DNA of 64,000 nucleotides, taken from NCBI RefSeq assembly GCF_003254705.1, contig NZ_QFYR01000001.1, positions 682,001 to 746,000 of the forward strand. Direction: 5' to 3'. Of this stretch, positions 1 to 9,880 are shown piece by piece. The notes under the pieces are model-generated. The model worked only from the letters and a program-made list of their open reading frames with translations, did not search any database and was not told where the DNA came from. The stretch is from Phenylobacterium deserti (GTDB lineage Bacteria; Pseudomonadota; Alphaproteobacteria; Caulobacterales; Caulobacteraceae). Within the stretch, counting starts at the first letter, position 1. The number at the start of each line of letters is the position of its first letter. The translations under genes were made by a program, and so were the position numbers.

Positions 1-256
1 GCAGGTCCTCTACTGGGGCGAGGAGCGGGACAAGAACTTCGACATCCTGGTGGACGGCCGAAAGCTCGCCACCGAGCGGCGGGCCGACGGCGCGCCGGAG
101 CCGGCTTTCGTGGTCCGGACCTACCCCATCCCCCGCGAGTGGACGCAGGGCCGCGATCGCCTGCGCGTCCGCTTCGAGACCCGCGGCTCCGACGCCACGG
201 TCTACGAATGCCGCACCCTGGTGGCGGAGGCGGGCCCCAAGCCCACCCGGACCTGA
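1..256 (+). CDS. C-terminal end of a GH127/DUF1680-type glycoside hydrolase (partial)
   Basis: Only the last 84 or so residues are inside the window; the frame is open from base 2 and ends in TGA at 254-256. The segment starting YWGEERDKNFDILVDG and the beta-rich stretch after it resemble the C-terminal substrate-binding domain of beta-L-arabinofuranosidase-like (GH127/GH146, DUF1680/DUF6805) enzymes, which remove arabinose from plant polysaccharides. The catalytic (alpha/alpha)6 barrel would lie upstream of the window. The family call rests on this short tail only, so the substrate is not known. Confidence 0.55.
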   Translation, partial: QVLYWGEERDKNFDILVDGRKLATERRADGAPEPAFVVRTYPIPREWTQGRDRLRVRFETRGSDATVYECRTLVAEAGPKPTRT

Positions 257-262
257 ACCGGC

Positions 263-1129
263 CTACCGGCCGGCGGCGGGCGCGGGCAGCTTGAACAGGC
301 CCGCCGCATTCCCCCAGCGGATCTGCGCCTTCTCGGCCGCCGTCAGGTCCAGCTTCTCCAGCGCCTCGACGTTGGCCGCCAGCGAGTACTGCGGATAGTC
401 CGAGCCCAGCAGCACGTGCTCCACCCCCACGTTGCGGATCGTCCAGACGAACTCCGCCTCCACCGGCGAGTCCGCCAGCAGCGCCACGGTGGCCGAGATG
501 TCGAAGAAGATGTTCTCCCCGAACAGGTTCTCCGCCGTCCGCGCCGCCTTCAGGATGTTCCAGAACCGGAAGTTCAGCGCCCCCATGTGCGCGAAGATGA
601 AGGTGGTCTTGGGCGCCGCCAGCGCCAGGTTGAACAGCTTCTCGTTGTCCCCCGGCAGGATGTTGGCGTTGTCCATCAGCACGATCACGCCCAGCTCGCC
701 GGCCCGCTGCACCAGCGCCAGCACCCGGGGATCGGCCGCATCGAACCTTTGGGTGTGCGGATGGATCTTCAGGATCCTCACCCCGCGCCCGGCTGCCCGC
801 GCCAGCTCCGCCAGCGCCGCCTCGCCGTCATAGGGATGCACCGTCGCCACCGGGATCATCCCCGGATTGCGCGCCGCCAGCGCCAGGATGCCGTCGTTGC
901 CCGCCCGGATCGCGGCCGGATCTCCCGTCGGCGCCTGATTGCCCCCGCCGAACCACATGGCCGCGTAAGCCGGCACGTTCAGCCCCGCCGCCTTCGCCGC
1001 CTCTTGATAGGCCCGCAGCGACGCCGCCCCGTCATGCAGATGCACATGGCCGTCGAACACCGCCGGCTGCGCCCCGGCCGCCCCCGCCGCCATCACCGCG
1101 CAAGCCGTCAAAGCCCCAAGCCACCGCAT
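263..1129 (-). CDS. Secreted amidohydrolase-family (TIM-barrel) metal-dependent hydrolase
   Basis: A 288-residue protein with an N-terminal signal peptide (MRWLGALTACAVMAAGAAGA, cleavage likely before QPAVF). The start at 1129 is preferred over an in-frame ATG at 1195 because it puts the signal peptide at the N terminus and has a GGGTGGA-like ribosome site just upstream. Amidohydrolase-2 features: the metal-ligand motif DGHVHLHDG directly after the signal, KIHPHT mid-protein, FAHMGAL, and the late LGSDYP carrying the catalytic aspartate. Such enzymes hydrolyse or decarboxylate small cyclic or aromatic substrates; the substrate here cannot be told. Its end lies 6 bases from the glycoside hydrolase on the opposite strand (convergent). 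Confidence 0.75.
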   Translation of the reverse strand: MRWLGALTACAVMAAGAAGAQPAVFDGHVHLHDGAASLRAYQEAAKAAGLNVPAYAAMWFGGGNQAPTGDPAAIRAGNDGILALAARNPGMIPVATVHPYDGEAALAELARAAGRGVRILKIHPHTQRFDAADPRVLALVQRAGELGVIVLMDNANILPGDNEKLFNLALAAPKTTFIFAHMGALNFRFWNILKAARTAENLFGENIFFDISATVALLADSPVEAEFVWTIRNVGVEHVLLGSDYPQYSLAANVEALEKLDLTAAEKAQIRWGNAAGLFKLPAPAAGR

Positions 1130-1225
1130 CGCATCCACCCGTCCGCACCCGCCCCAACCGGACGGCCACGTTGACGTAACACGGTTCACCCGCACCCCGC
1201 GATGACCTCAGAGGTAACCCCAGAT

Positions 1226-1363
1226 CCTCCCCCTCAGGGGGAGGTTGGCCGAAGGCCGGAGGGGGTTCCACCCCCAACGCCCACCCCACCCGCTCATCTC
1301 CGCGAAGGCAGGGATCCAAGCTGAGCAAGGTTCGGTAACCAGAAGCCCGCCATGGTTGCGCTC
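1226..1363. repeat. Composite palindromic REP-like repeat, copy A
   Basis: A chain of short palindromes: CCTCCCCCTCAGGGGGAGG at 1226-1244, GGCCGAAGGCC at 1247-1257, a GGGGG/CCCCC hairpin around 1261-1275, then CGCGAAGGCAGGGATCCAAG and AAGCCCGCCATGGTTGCGCTC. Nearly the same order recurs at 2007-2138 in the same orientation, and parts recur at 4631, 33562 and 48957. Translated, it gives the PAKAGIQ peptide typical of such repeats. It lies in the gap before the DUF2726 gene. Confidence 0.7.
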
Positions 1364-1386
1364 TCACGAAACTCGCCTCATCAGCC

Positions 1387-1989
1387 ATGAACCTCGATCC
1401 CGCGCTCCTCTTCGCCTTCGCCGTAGCCCTGGCCTTCTTCGCTGGCCAGCAGCTCAAGCTGCCGTTCACAAGGCGCGCGCACCGTCGCGGCCCTTGGCCC
1501 GCTCGCAAAGGCGGGCTCCAGCCCGGCGCTGCAAACCTCCGCGCGGTCGAGACGCCGACCCGCCCCGCCATCGCAGACGGCCCGGAACAACTGCGCATCG
1601 TCTCGGAGGCGAAGTTCGAGATCCAACCGCTGCTCAACAAGGGCGAAGTCCGCTGGCTCTACACGGCGGAGAAGTTCGTCGCCGACCGCAACCTCGGCTG
1701 GCGCGTCATGGCCCAAGTCAGCCTCGGCGAGATTCTGTCCACGCCGGACAAAGCCGCCTACGCCGCCATCAACTCGAAGCGCGCCGACCTGCTTATCGTC
1801 GACCAGCGCGGCCACGCCCTCGCCGCCATCGAGCACCAGGGTGAAGGGCACTACACCTCGAGCACCACAGCCGCCCGCGACGCGGTCAAGCGAGAGGCGC
1901 TCCGCAAGGCGGGTGTGCGGTTCATCGAGATGACGCCTGAGCATGCACCGGAGGACTTGGCCCGAGAACTCGCTCGTCTCACGTCCTAA
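1387..1989 (+). CDS. Membrane-anchored DUF2726 domain protein
   Basis: A 200-residue protein with one N-terminal hydrophobic segment (residues about 5-20, ALLFAFAVALAFFAG) followed by a basic linker and a DUF2726 domain from about residue 70. The domain core reads RADLLIVD...AAIEHQG...RDAVKREALRKAGVRFIEM, matching the family's acidic D/E-x-Q layout that is thought to derive from the PD-(D/E)XK nuclease fold. Family members have no settled function; a nucleic-acid role is inferred from the fold only. The basic linker (residues about 28-45) holds RRAHRRGPWPARKGG, which resembles read-through of repeat DNA. Composite REP-like copies lie before and after the gene. Confidence 0.7.
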   Translation: MNLDPALLFAFAVALAFFAGQQLKLPFTRRAHRRGPWPARKGGLQPGAANLRAVETPTRPAIADGPEQLRIVSEAKFEIQPLLNKGEVRWLYTAEKFVADRNLGWRVMAQVSLGEILSTPDKAAYAAINSKRADLLIVDQRGHALAAIEHQGEGHYTSSTTAARDAVKREALRKAGVRFIEMTPEHAPEDLARELARLTS

Positions 1990-2314
1990 TTGTCCTCCAG
2001 CAAGTTCCTCCCCGCAGGGAGGTGGCCGAAAGCCGGAGGGGGTTCCACCCCCAACGCGCACCGCCCGCCCAGCCCCGCGAAAGCGGGCATCCAAGCTGAG
2101 CGACAACCGGGTTGTCATAAGCCCGCTTGGTTGCGCTCCAAACCTGCTCTCGTGGTCGAGAGCGGGGAGGCTGAACTCCGCAGAACACTTGTTTGAATAC
2201 GTTGAGCATGTGCTCCCACGTAGGCGCGGCCAGCTTCGGGGCGATGTGCCGGCGCAATCGCCCAAGTTCAAAGGTCATTTGAGGGCGCATCTGGCGAGCG
2301 GGTATGAACGTGAC
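1990..2314. other. Gene-free stretch of 325 bases
   Basis: Bases 2007-2138 are REP-like copy B (listed separately). From 2139 to 2314 I see no convincing gene, RNA or terminator. An open frame of the next gene runs back through this stretch, so a longer N terminus cannot be excluded, but its translation passes through the repeat and looks non-protein-like. Confidence 0.5.
2007..2138. repeat. Composite palindromic REP-like repeat, copy B
   Basis: Same succession of palindromes as copy A at 1226-1363: CCTCCCCGCAGGGAGG at 2007-2022, GGCCGAAAGCC, the GGGGGTTCCACCCCC hairpin, CCGCGAAAGCGGGCATCCAAG, then an AAGCCCGC...TTGGTTGCGCTC tail. It is in direct orientation relative to copy A, so the two copies bracket the 603-bp DUF2726 gene. 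Confidence 0.7.
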
Positions 2315-2881
2315 ATGAGTCGAACGATCATGCCCGCCGCAGCCTCTTTTCCCGCCGAGTTCGCGCACATCGGGCGCCTGGTCGTGGGCTACGGTGAGTT
2401 GGAGTTCTCACTCGTAGGTCTAGCTGAAGCCGTGACTGGAGTGTTGGTCACACCGCTTAGGGTGCTCTTTCGAGTCAGGAGCGAAAGCCAGCGGCTCGAT
2501 CTGGCCGACGCACTCATCCGCCCTTCAATCGATGAGAAGCTGCGGCCGCAGTACGAGAAGGTCCTTAGCGACCTGCGCTACTGCCTTCAGATCAGAAACC
2601 AGTTCGCCCATGCCCACTGGGCTTCTGAAGGGAACCGTCTGAACTTCACACACCTAGAGGGAGCCGCAAAGCGCAACGACGCCGAGGCTCGCCTGACCCT
2701 CCGTTATGTAGATCTCTCTCTTCTTGAGCAGCAGGAGGCCTTTTTCGTCTACGTCGATGATTGCCTTTTCCACCTCACCGACGCCTCCGCAGAACTCGCA
2801 AGCCGGCCGCTCGGCCATGATGGCTTGGCCGCTGCCCGACCTAGGCCACTCAAACGACCAGCGCTCTTCGTCGCCTCCTAG
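2315..2881 (+). CDS. Hypothetical protein with a HEPN-like R-x4-H motif
   Basis: I do not recognise this 188-residue protein. The ATG at 2315 was chosen because the open frame upstream passes through a REP-like repeat. It is mostly helical by appearance and contains IRNQFAHAHW at residues 93-102, in which R94-N95-x3-H99 fits the R-x4-6-H signature of HEPN ribonuclease and toxin domains. Many uncharacterised bacterial proteins have a similar RN-x-AH-x-W segment, so this is a hint and not an assignment. Codon use is less GC-biased than in the ribosomal genes next door, suggesting an accessory gene. Confidence 0.5.
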   Translation: MSRTIMPAAASFPAEFAHIGRLVVGYGELEFSLVGLAEAVTGVLVTPLRVLFRVRSESQRLDLADALIRPSIDEKLRPQYEKVLSDLRYCLQIRNQFAHAHWASEGNRLNFTHLEGAAKRNDAEARLTLRYVDLSLLEQQEAFFVYVDDCLFHLTDASAELASRPLGHDGLAAARPRPLKRPALFVAS

Positions 2882-2938
2882 ACTTGCACGACGGAAGCAG
2901 AGTGTGCCTCTCAGGAGCTCCGTATGTCGCCCCCCGCG

Positions 2939-2966
2939 TTGACTCCCGCGCCCCTCTCTGTATAAG
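2939..2966 (+). promoter_or_regulatory. Predicted sigma-70 promoter of rplU-rpmA
   Basis: TTGACT (2939-2944) and TATAAG (2961-2966) are separated by 16 bases, close to the housekeeping consensus TTGACA-N17-TATAAT. The predicted transcription start near 2973 gives a leader of about 70 bases before rplU. Confidence 0.7.
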
Positions 2967-3043
2967 AGCGCCCCTTCGGCTTCCGGGTACCCCCGCGGGC
3001 GCGATACGCTTTGCAATCAAGAAGAAATACAAAGGCGCGAATG

Positions 3044-3628
3044 ATGTACGCGGTGATCAAGACCGGCGGCAAGCAGTACCGGGTTCAACCGGGCGACCTG
3101 CTGATCGTCGAAAAGCTGGAAGGCGAGCCCGGCGCGGCCGTCTCGTTCGGCGAAGTTCTCATGCTCGGCAACGGCGACTCCGTCACCGTGGGCGCTCCCC
3201 TGATTGAAGGCGCGGCCGTCGCCGCCACCCTGATCGAAACCCGCAAGGGCGAGAAGGTGAAGATCTTCAAGAAGATCCGCCGCCAGGGCTATCGCCGCAC
3301 CCGCGGCCACCGCCAGACCGAAAGCGTTCTGCGCGTCACCGGCATCACCGGCGCCGGCCAGGAAGCCAAGTGGGACGGCGAAGTGAAGCTGGTCACCAAG
3401 GCCGAGCTGAACGCCCGTTCGCGCAACCTGCCGTTCACCGCTCCGGTCGCCGCCGCGCCCGTGGCTGAAGCCGCCCCGGCTGCGCCGAAGAAGGCTCCGA
3501 AGGCCGCCGCGGCTCCCGCGGAAGCCGCCGAGACCCCGGCCGTGACCGAAGCCGCTGCTGAAGCTGCGCCGAAGAAGCGCGCTCCGGCCAAGAAGAAGAC
3601 CGACAACGCGGAAGGCGGCGCCGAGTAA
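3044..3628 (+). CDS. rplU: 50S ribosomal protein L21 with long C-terminal tail
   Basis: L21 binds 23S rRNA in the large ribosomal subunit. The first 100 or so residues are canonical (MYAVIKTGGKQYRV start, KVKIFKKIRRQGYRRTRGHRQ rRNA-binding region). ATG at 3041 and 3044 are adjacent; 3044 gives the family start. Residues about 125-194 form an Ala/Pro/Lys/Glu-rich low-complexity extension (AAPAAPKKAPKAAAAPAEAA and similar), making the protein 194 residues against about 103 in E. coli. It is followed 44 bases later by rpmA, the usual L21-L27 operon, driven by the promoter at 2939-2966. Confidence 0.95.
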   Translation: MYAVIKTGGKQYRVQPGDLLIVEKLEGEPGAAVSFGEVLMLGNGDSVTVGAPLIEGAAVAATLIETRKGEKVKIFKKIRRQGYRRTRGHRQTESVLRVTGITGAGQEAKWDGEVKLVTKAELNARSRNLPFTAPVAAAPVAEAAPAAPKKAPKAAAAPAEAAETPAVTEAAAEAAPKKRAPAKKKTDNAEGGAE

Positions 3629-3672
3629 TCTCGGCCCCAGCCTCTCCCGCAGCTCACGTTTAGGAGGCCACT

Positions 3673-3948
3673 ATGGCTCACAAAAAATCGGGCGGCTCCT
3701 CGCGCAACGGGCGCGATTCCGCCGGCCAGCGACTGGGTCTGAAGAAGTTCGGCGGCGAGAACGTGCTCGCCGGCAACATCCTCGTGCGCCAGCGCGGCAC
3801 CAAGTTCTGGCCGGGCGACAACGTCGGCATGGGCAAGGACCATACCCTGTTCGCCACGGCCACCGGCCAGGTGAAGTTCGTCACCAAGAAGCTCAACCGT
3901 ACCTACGTGACGGTGGTGCCGGCGACCGAGGTGCTTGCTGCCGAATAG
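3673..3948 (+). CDS. rpmA: 50S ribosomal protein L27
   Basis: A 91-residue L27 that starts [20 protein letters not shown] and has the usual LGLKKFGGE and [13 protein letters not shown] segments. It sits near the peptidyl transferase centre, where its N-terminal tail contacts tRNA. A strong ribosome site (AGGAGG at 3662-3667) precedes the ATG by 5 bases. It is the second gene of the rplU-rpmA operon and is followed by a clear hairpin terminator. Confidence 0.96.
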   Translation: MAHKKSGGSSRNGRDSAGQRLGLKKFGGENVLAGNILVRQRGTKFWPGDNVGMGKDHTLFATATGQVKFVTKKLNRTYVTVVPATEVLAAE

Positions 3949-4007
3949 GCGGAACCCCTCCACCGGTTCCGCCCCACCAAGAGGCGAACCGGACAGATGA
4001 TTTCCTT

Positions 4008-4047
4008 AGCGGGGAGTCCGGTCAGCCGGGCTCCCCGCTTTGCATTT
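4008..4047 (+). terminator. Rho-independent terminator after rpmA
   Basis: Perfect 9-bp stem AGCGGGGAG (4008-4016) with CTCCCCGCT (4031-4039), an inner CCGG/CCGG pair and a T-rich tail TTTGCATTT. It separates the ribosomal operon from the downstream acetyltransferase. Confidence 0.8.
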
Positions 4048-4091
4048 GGGCCTGCGGCGACAACGGATCGCAGGCCGGGAGGGTAGAAAAG

Positions 4092-4625
4092 ATGTGCACG
4101 CTGGACGTGACCCCCACCATCGGAACCGAGCGCCTGGTGCTGCGCGGCGCCGTGCGCGACGACGCGGCGGCCCTTGCCGGCCTGCTCAACGACTACGGCG
4201 TGGCCTCCATGACCTGCACCCTGCCCCACCCCTTGGCCGCCGAGGACGTGGAGGACTGGGTCGACCGGAGCATGACCGGGGACTGGAGCCGCGAGGCCCT
4301 GTTCGTGATAGAGCACCGCAGCCTGGGCGTCGTCGGCCAGCTGGGCTTCAAGCTGAACGAGCGCGGCCGGCCCGAGGTCGGCTATTCGCTGGGCCGGCCC
4401 TACTGGAACCGCGGCTACGCCACCGAGGCCCTGCGCGGCGGCCTGTCCTGGGCCCGGCGCGAGTGGCGGAAGAAGCTCGTCTTCGCCGGCCACTTCGCCG
4501 ACAACCCGGCCTCCGGCCAGGTGCTCTGCAAGGCGGGCTTCCTCTACACCGGCGACGTCGTCCTCAAGGACAGCCGCGCCCGGGGCCAGCCCGTCCCCAC
4601 CCGCATGATGGTCTGGCTGGCCTGA
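4092..4625 (+). CDS. GNAT-family N-acetyltransferase (RimJ/RimL type)
   Basis: A 177-residue GNAT protein. The pattern TERLVLRGAVRDDAAAL near residue 13 is the typical start of RimJ/RimL-like acetyltransferases; the acetyl-CoA region is around VGYSLGRPYWNRGYATEAL and the C-terminal strand has NPASGQVLCKAGF. It transfers acetyl from acetyl-CoA to an unknown amine, possibly a protein N terminus. Ribosome site GGGAGGG precedes the ATG. It sits between rpmA and obgE, a position that suggests, but does not show, a link to ribosomes. Confidence 0.8.
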   Translation: MCTLDVTPTIGTERLVLRGAVRDDAAALAGLLNDYGVASMTCTLPHPLAAEDVEDWVDRSMTGDWSREALFVIEHRSLGVVGQLGFKLNERGRPEVGYSLGRPYWNRGYATEALRGGLSWARREWRKKLVFAGHFADNPASGQVLCKAGFLYTGDVVLKDSRARGQPVPTRMMVWLA

Positions 4626-6892
<2,267 letters not shown>

Positions 6893-6967
6893 TTGCTCCG
6901 GCCTCGGAAGGCCGGTAGGTAAGCCTCACCCAGAGTAAGGCTCGGAAAGAGCATAAGGGGACAGGAC

Positions 6968-8533
6968 GTGGACGACGGCGGCATCAGGACGAGTGCGCAG
7001 AGCGCACCTGCGGGGCGGCTCGAGACGCTGACGCCGGGCCAGGCCATCGTCTATGGCGGCGACCGCGTCGCCCATGTGAGCCCTGAGCTGGCCGCCGCCT
7101 TCCGCGCGGGCGATCGCCTGCTGGTCGCGCCCGACACCGGGACCCTGCTGCACATTCCGGCCCGCGAGCATCAGATCGCCTCCGAGGCCGTGGCCCGCGC
7201 CCGCGCCGCCTTCGGCCGCATGGGCGAGGTCTCCGACGCCGCCATCACCGCCTTCTTCGACGCCTTCGCCGCCAACCTCGAGGACGAGGCCCGGTGGGCT
7301 GAGATCGCCGCCGCCAACGCCGCCGACGTGGAAAGCGCCCGCGCGCGCGGCCGCTCCACCACCCGCCTGCAGGTCTCCGACGCCATGCGCCGGGACATGG
7401 TCTCAGGCCTGCGCGCCTGGCGCGACGCCGAGGCGTCCCGCGGCCGCGTGCTGGAGCGGGTCGAGCACCCCGGCTGGAGCGTCGAGCAGGTCATGGCGCC
7501 CCTGGGCGTCGTGGGCTTCGTCTTCGAAGGCCGCCCCAATGTCTTCGCCGACGCCACCGGCGTCCTGCGGGCCGGCAACACCGTGGTCTTCCGCATCGGC
7601 TCGGACGCGCTCGGCACCGCCCGCGCCATCGTGAAGGCCGCGCTGGATCCGGCGCTCGCCGCCGCCGGCCTGCCTGAGGGCTCGGCCGTCCTGATCGACT
7701 CCGCCGCCCACGCCGCCGGCTGGGCCATGTTCGCCGACAGCGGCTTGGCGCTGGCCGTCGCCCGCGGCTCCGGCCCCGCCGTCTCCCAGCTGGGCTCCAT
7801 CGCCCGCCAGGCCGGCACGCCCGTCAGCCTGCACGGCACCGGCGGCGCCTGGATGGTGGTGGACGAGACCGCCGACGCCGACCGCTTCTTCGCCGCCGCC
7901 TACCACTCCCTCGACCGCAAGGTCTGCAACACCCTCAACACCTGCTGCATCGTCGCCAGCCGCGCGGGCGAACTGGTCCCCGTCTTCCTCGCCGCCCTCC
8001 AGCGCGCCGGCGAGCGCCGCAAGGGCTTCAAGCTCCACGTCGGCGATACGGCCCTGCCCTACATCCCCGAGACCCTCCGCTCTGCTCACGGCCCCATCGT
8101 CCGCGCCGAAGGCCCCGTCGAAGAACCTCTCGTCGAACCCCTCTCCCCCGACCAGCTCGGCCACGAGTGGGAATGGGAGGAAACCCCCGAGGTCAGCCTG
8201 TACATCGTAGACAGCGCGACCCACGCGGCAGGTCTGTTCAACGCATACAGCCCTCGCTTCACCGTCAGCCTCATCGCCGCCGACCCCGAAGCCCACGCCC
8301 GGTTCTTCGAAGCAGTCGACGCCCCCTTCGTCGGCGACGGCTTCACCCGCTGGGTCGACGGCCAGTACGCGCTGAACAAGCCCGAGCTCGGCCTGTCGAA
8401 CTGGGAGAACGGCCGCCTGTTCGCCCGCGGCGGCGTCCTGGCCGGCGACGGGGTCTTCACCGTCCGCGCCCGGGTCCGCCAGACCGACCTCGATCTCGAC
8501 CGAGCCGGCGCCCCCACGCCTGCCCGCCCTTGA
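6968..8533 (+). CDS. proA: Divergent glutamate-5-semialdehyde dehydrogenase (ProA-like)
   Basis: A 521-residue aldehyde-dehydrogenase-superfamily protein next to proB, so the expected role is NADPH reduction of gamma-glutamyl phosphate. ProA-like features: LGVVGFVFEGRPNVFADATG, the cysteine segment DRKVCNTLNTCCIV, and a C-terminal ENGRLFARGGVLAGDG. It is about 100 residues longer than usual ProA (about 420): roughly 60 residues at the N terminus (TPGQAIVYGGDRVAHVSPEL...) have no ProA counterpart, and an acidic insert follows residue 365. GTG start with AAGGGGA upstream. The enzyme could have drifted in specificity; a second, classical proA elsewhere would argue for that. Confidence 0.72.
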   Translation: MDDGGIRTSAQSAPAGRLETLTPGQAIVYGGDRVAHVSPELAAAFRAGDRLLVAPDTGTLLHIPAREHQIASEAVARARAAFGRMGEVSDAAITAFFDAFAANLEDEARWAEIAAANAADVESARARGRSTTRLQVSDAMRRDMVSGLRAWRDAEASRGRVLERVEHPGWSVEQVMAPLGVVGFVFEGRPNVFADATGVLRAGNTVVFRIGSDALGTARAIVKAALDPALAAAGLPEGSAVLIDSAAHAAGWAMFADSGLALAVARGSGPAVSQLGSIARQAGTPVSLHGTGGAWMVVDETADADRFFAAAYHSLDRKVCNTLNTCCIVASRAGELVPVFLAALQRAGERRKGFKLHVGDTALPYIPETLRSAHGPIVRAEGPVEEPLVEPLSPDQLGHEWEWEETPEVSLYIVDSATHAAGLFNAYSPRFTVSLIAADPEAHARFFEAVDAPFVGDGFTRWVDGQYALNKPELGLSNWENGRLFARGGVLAGDGVFTVRARVRQTDLDLDRAGAPTPARP

Positions 8534-8544
8534 GCAAGGGCCGC

Positions 8545-9201
8545 ATGTGGTTCGCGGGGCCGGCCCGGCGCCTGCCTGACGCCGGCCGCCCCCGCGCCCT
8601 GCGCCTCGGCTTTCGCCTGGAGCCCGGCATGCGCGTCGGCCTGTTCGGCGGCTCCTTCAACCCGGCCCACGAGGGCCACGCCCACGTGGCCGAAACCGCC
8701 AAGCGCCGCCTCGACCTCGACCGGGTGATCTGGCTGGTCTCGCCCCAGAACCCGCTGAAGCCGACGGCCGAGACCGCCGAGCTCGCGGAACGCATGGCCG
8801 GCGCCCGCCTTCAGGCCCGCGCCCCCGACATGATCATCTCCGACGCCGAGACCCGCTTCGGCTCCCAGTACACCATCGACATCATCCGCTCGCTCAAGGC
8901 CCGCTACCCGGGGGTCAAGTTCGTCTGGATCATGGGCGCCGACAGCCTGGCATCCTTCCACCGCTGGCGCGGCTGGACCCAGATCATGCGCGAGGTGCCA
9001 GTGGCCGTGGTCTCCCGCCCCTGGATCTCGCTGAAGAGCCGCTTCTCGCCCGCCGCCCAGCGGTTCGCCCGCTATCGCGTGCCCGCCGCCGAGGTCATGA
9101 GCCTGCCCGACCGCAAGGCGCCGGCCTGGGCTTTTCTGTTCGGCCGCTTCAACTTCCAATCCTCGACCGCCCTGCGCGCCCGGGCCAAACGCCGCGGCTA
9201 G
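8545..9201 (+). CDS. nadD: Nicotinate-nucleotide adenylyltransferase
   Basis: Transfers AMP from ATP to nicotinate mononucleotide in NAD synthesis. Motifs: GLFGGSFNPAHEGHAHV (the HxGH nucleotidyltransferase loop), SPQNPLKP, and near the end FNFQSSTALRAR, which replaces the usual ISST-x-IR. Three starts are possible: TTG at 8530 overlapping the proA stop, ATG at 8545 (218 residues), or ATG at 8629 (190 residues), which has a GGAG site 7 bases upstream and places the motif directly at the N terminus. Part of the proB-proA-nadD-rsfS-rlmH run. Confidence 0.9.
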   Translation: MWFAGPARRLPDAGRPRALRLGFRLEPGMRVGLFGGSFNPAHEGHAHVAETAKRRLDLDRVIWLVSPQNPLKPTAETAELAERMAGARLQARAPDMIISDAETRFGSQYTIDIIRSLKARYPGVKFVWIMGADSLASFHRWRGWTQIMREVPVAVVSRPWISLKSRFSPAAQRFARYRVPAAEVMSLPDRKAPAWAFLFGRFNFQSSTALRARAKRRG

Positions 9202-9304
9202 CCTCGCTTGCGGAACCCGGTTTCGCCCTCACATCTTGAACCTATCGTGAGGGAAGCTGACCCGAGCCCTTGTCCGTGTTAGGGTCACTGGTAGCGAGGA
9301 AATC

Positions 9305-9322
9305 AAAGGAGCAACCCCGCTG
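9305..9322 (+). promoter_or_regulatory. Strong ribosome site before a CTG start (rsfS)
   Basis: AAAGGAG at 9305-9311 stands 8 bases before the codon CTG at 9320-9322. It is the only strong ribosome site in the leader and is in the right place for the RsfS frame, which has no ATG, GTG or TTG between its last upstream stop and the domain core. Confidence 0.6.
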
Positions 9323-9748
9323 AACCGTGAAGCCGCGCCAAGCGCGCATGAGGGCCCGGCCCAAGTCCCGCCTCGGGACGCCGAACCCGCCCTTGATACC
9401 CAGGATCGCATCGCCGCCCTGGAAAGTCTGATCCTCGCCCGTCTCGACGACGACAAGGCGCAGGACGTCATCTTCATCGACCTCAAAGGCAAGAGCGCTG
9501 TCGCGGACGGCCTGGTGGTGGCTTCCGGCCGCTCGCACCGGCATGTCGGCGCCATGGCCGACCACCTGCTGCGCGCGCTCAAGGACGAAGGCTACGGCAA
9601 GGTGCGCGTGGAAGGACTGCCGCACTGCGACTGGGTGCTGATCGACACGGGCGACGTGATCGTCCACCTGTTCCGCCCCGAGGTCCGCTCGTTCTACAAC
9701 ATCGAGAAGATCTGGTCGGTCGACTCCGCGCATCGCGCGGCGATCTGA
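9320..9748 (+). CDS. rsfS: Ribosomal silencing factor RsfS, probable CTG start
   Basis: RsfS binds L14 and blocks 30S-50S joining in starvation. The core reads LDDDKAQDVIFIDLKGKSAVADGLVVASGRSHRHVGAMADHLL and continues to LPHCDWVLIDTGDVIVHLF, all family hallmarks. The in-frame GTG at 9515 is inside the core and would delete its first half, so the true start must be upstream, where no ATG/GTG/TTG exists in frame. CTG at 9320 with AAAGGAG 8 bases before it gives 142 residues with a Pro-rich N-terminal leader. A sequencing error is the alternative. It precedes rlmH, as in many alphaproteobacteria. Confidence 0.85.
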   Translation: MNREAAPSAHEGPAQVPPRDAEPALDTQDRIAALESLILARLDDDKAQDVIFIDLKGKSAVADGLVVASGRSHRHVGAMADHLLRALKDEGYGKVRVEGLPHCDWVLIDTGDVIVHLFRPEVRSFYNIEKIWSVDSAHRAAI

Positions 9749-9758
9749 TCGCTTCAAC

Positions 9759-9805
9759 AGCGTCCGCCGTCCTCCTCGCTAGCGCGGGGAGGGCGGGGCG
9801 ACGCT
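9759..9805. other. Imperfect hairpin between rsfS and rlmH
   Basis: AGCGTC (9759-9764) pairs with GACGCT (9800-9805), and inside it CCTCC (9771-9775) with GGAGG (9788-9792). No T-run follows. It may be another REP-like palindrome or an RNA-processing hairpin. Confidence 0.35.
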
Positions 9806-9880
9806 TAAGACGGGTGACGGAGGAACGCTCAGCGCCTGAGCGTCGCCCGGCCCTGAGCTGCCTCATCACCGGCGCACCCC

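Noticed and set aside
416..1174. Two + strand open frames opposite the amidohydrolase
   Set aside because: Arg/His-rich translation typical of high-GC antisense; no family motif and no ribosome site.
2654..3310. Several minus-strand frames across the rplU region
   Set aside because: They overlap the promoter and the conserved rplU gene and are shadows of it.
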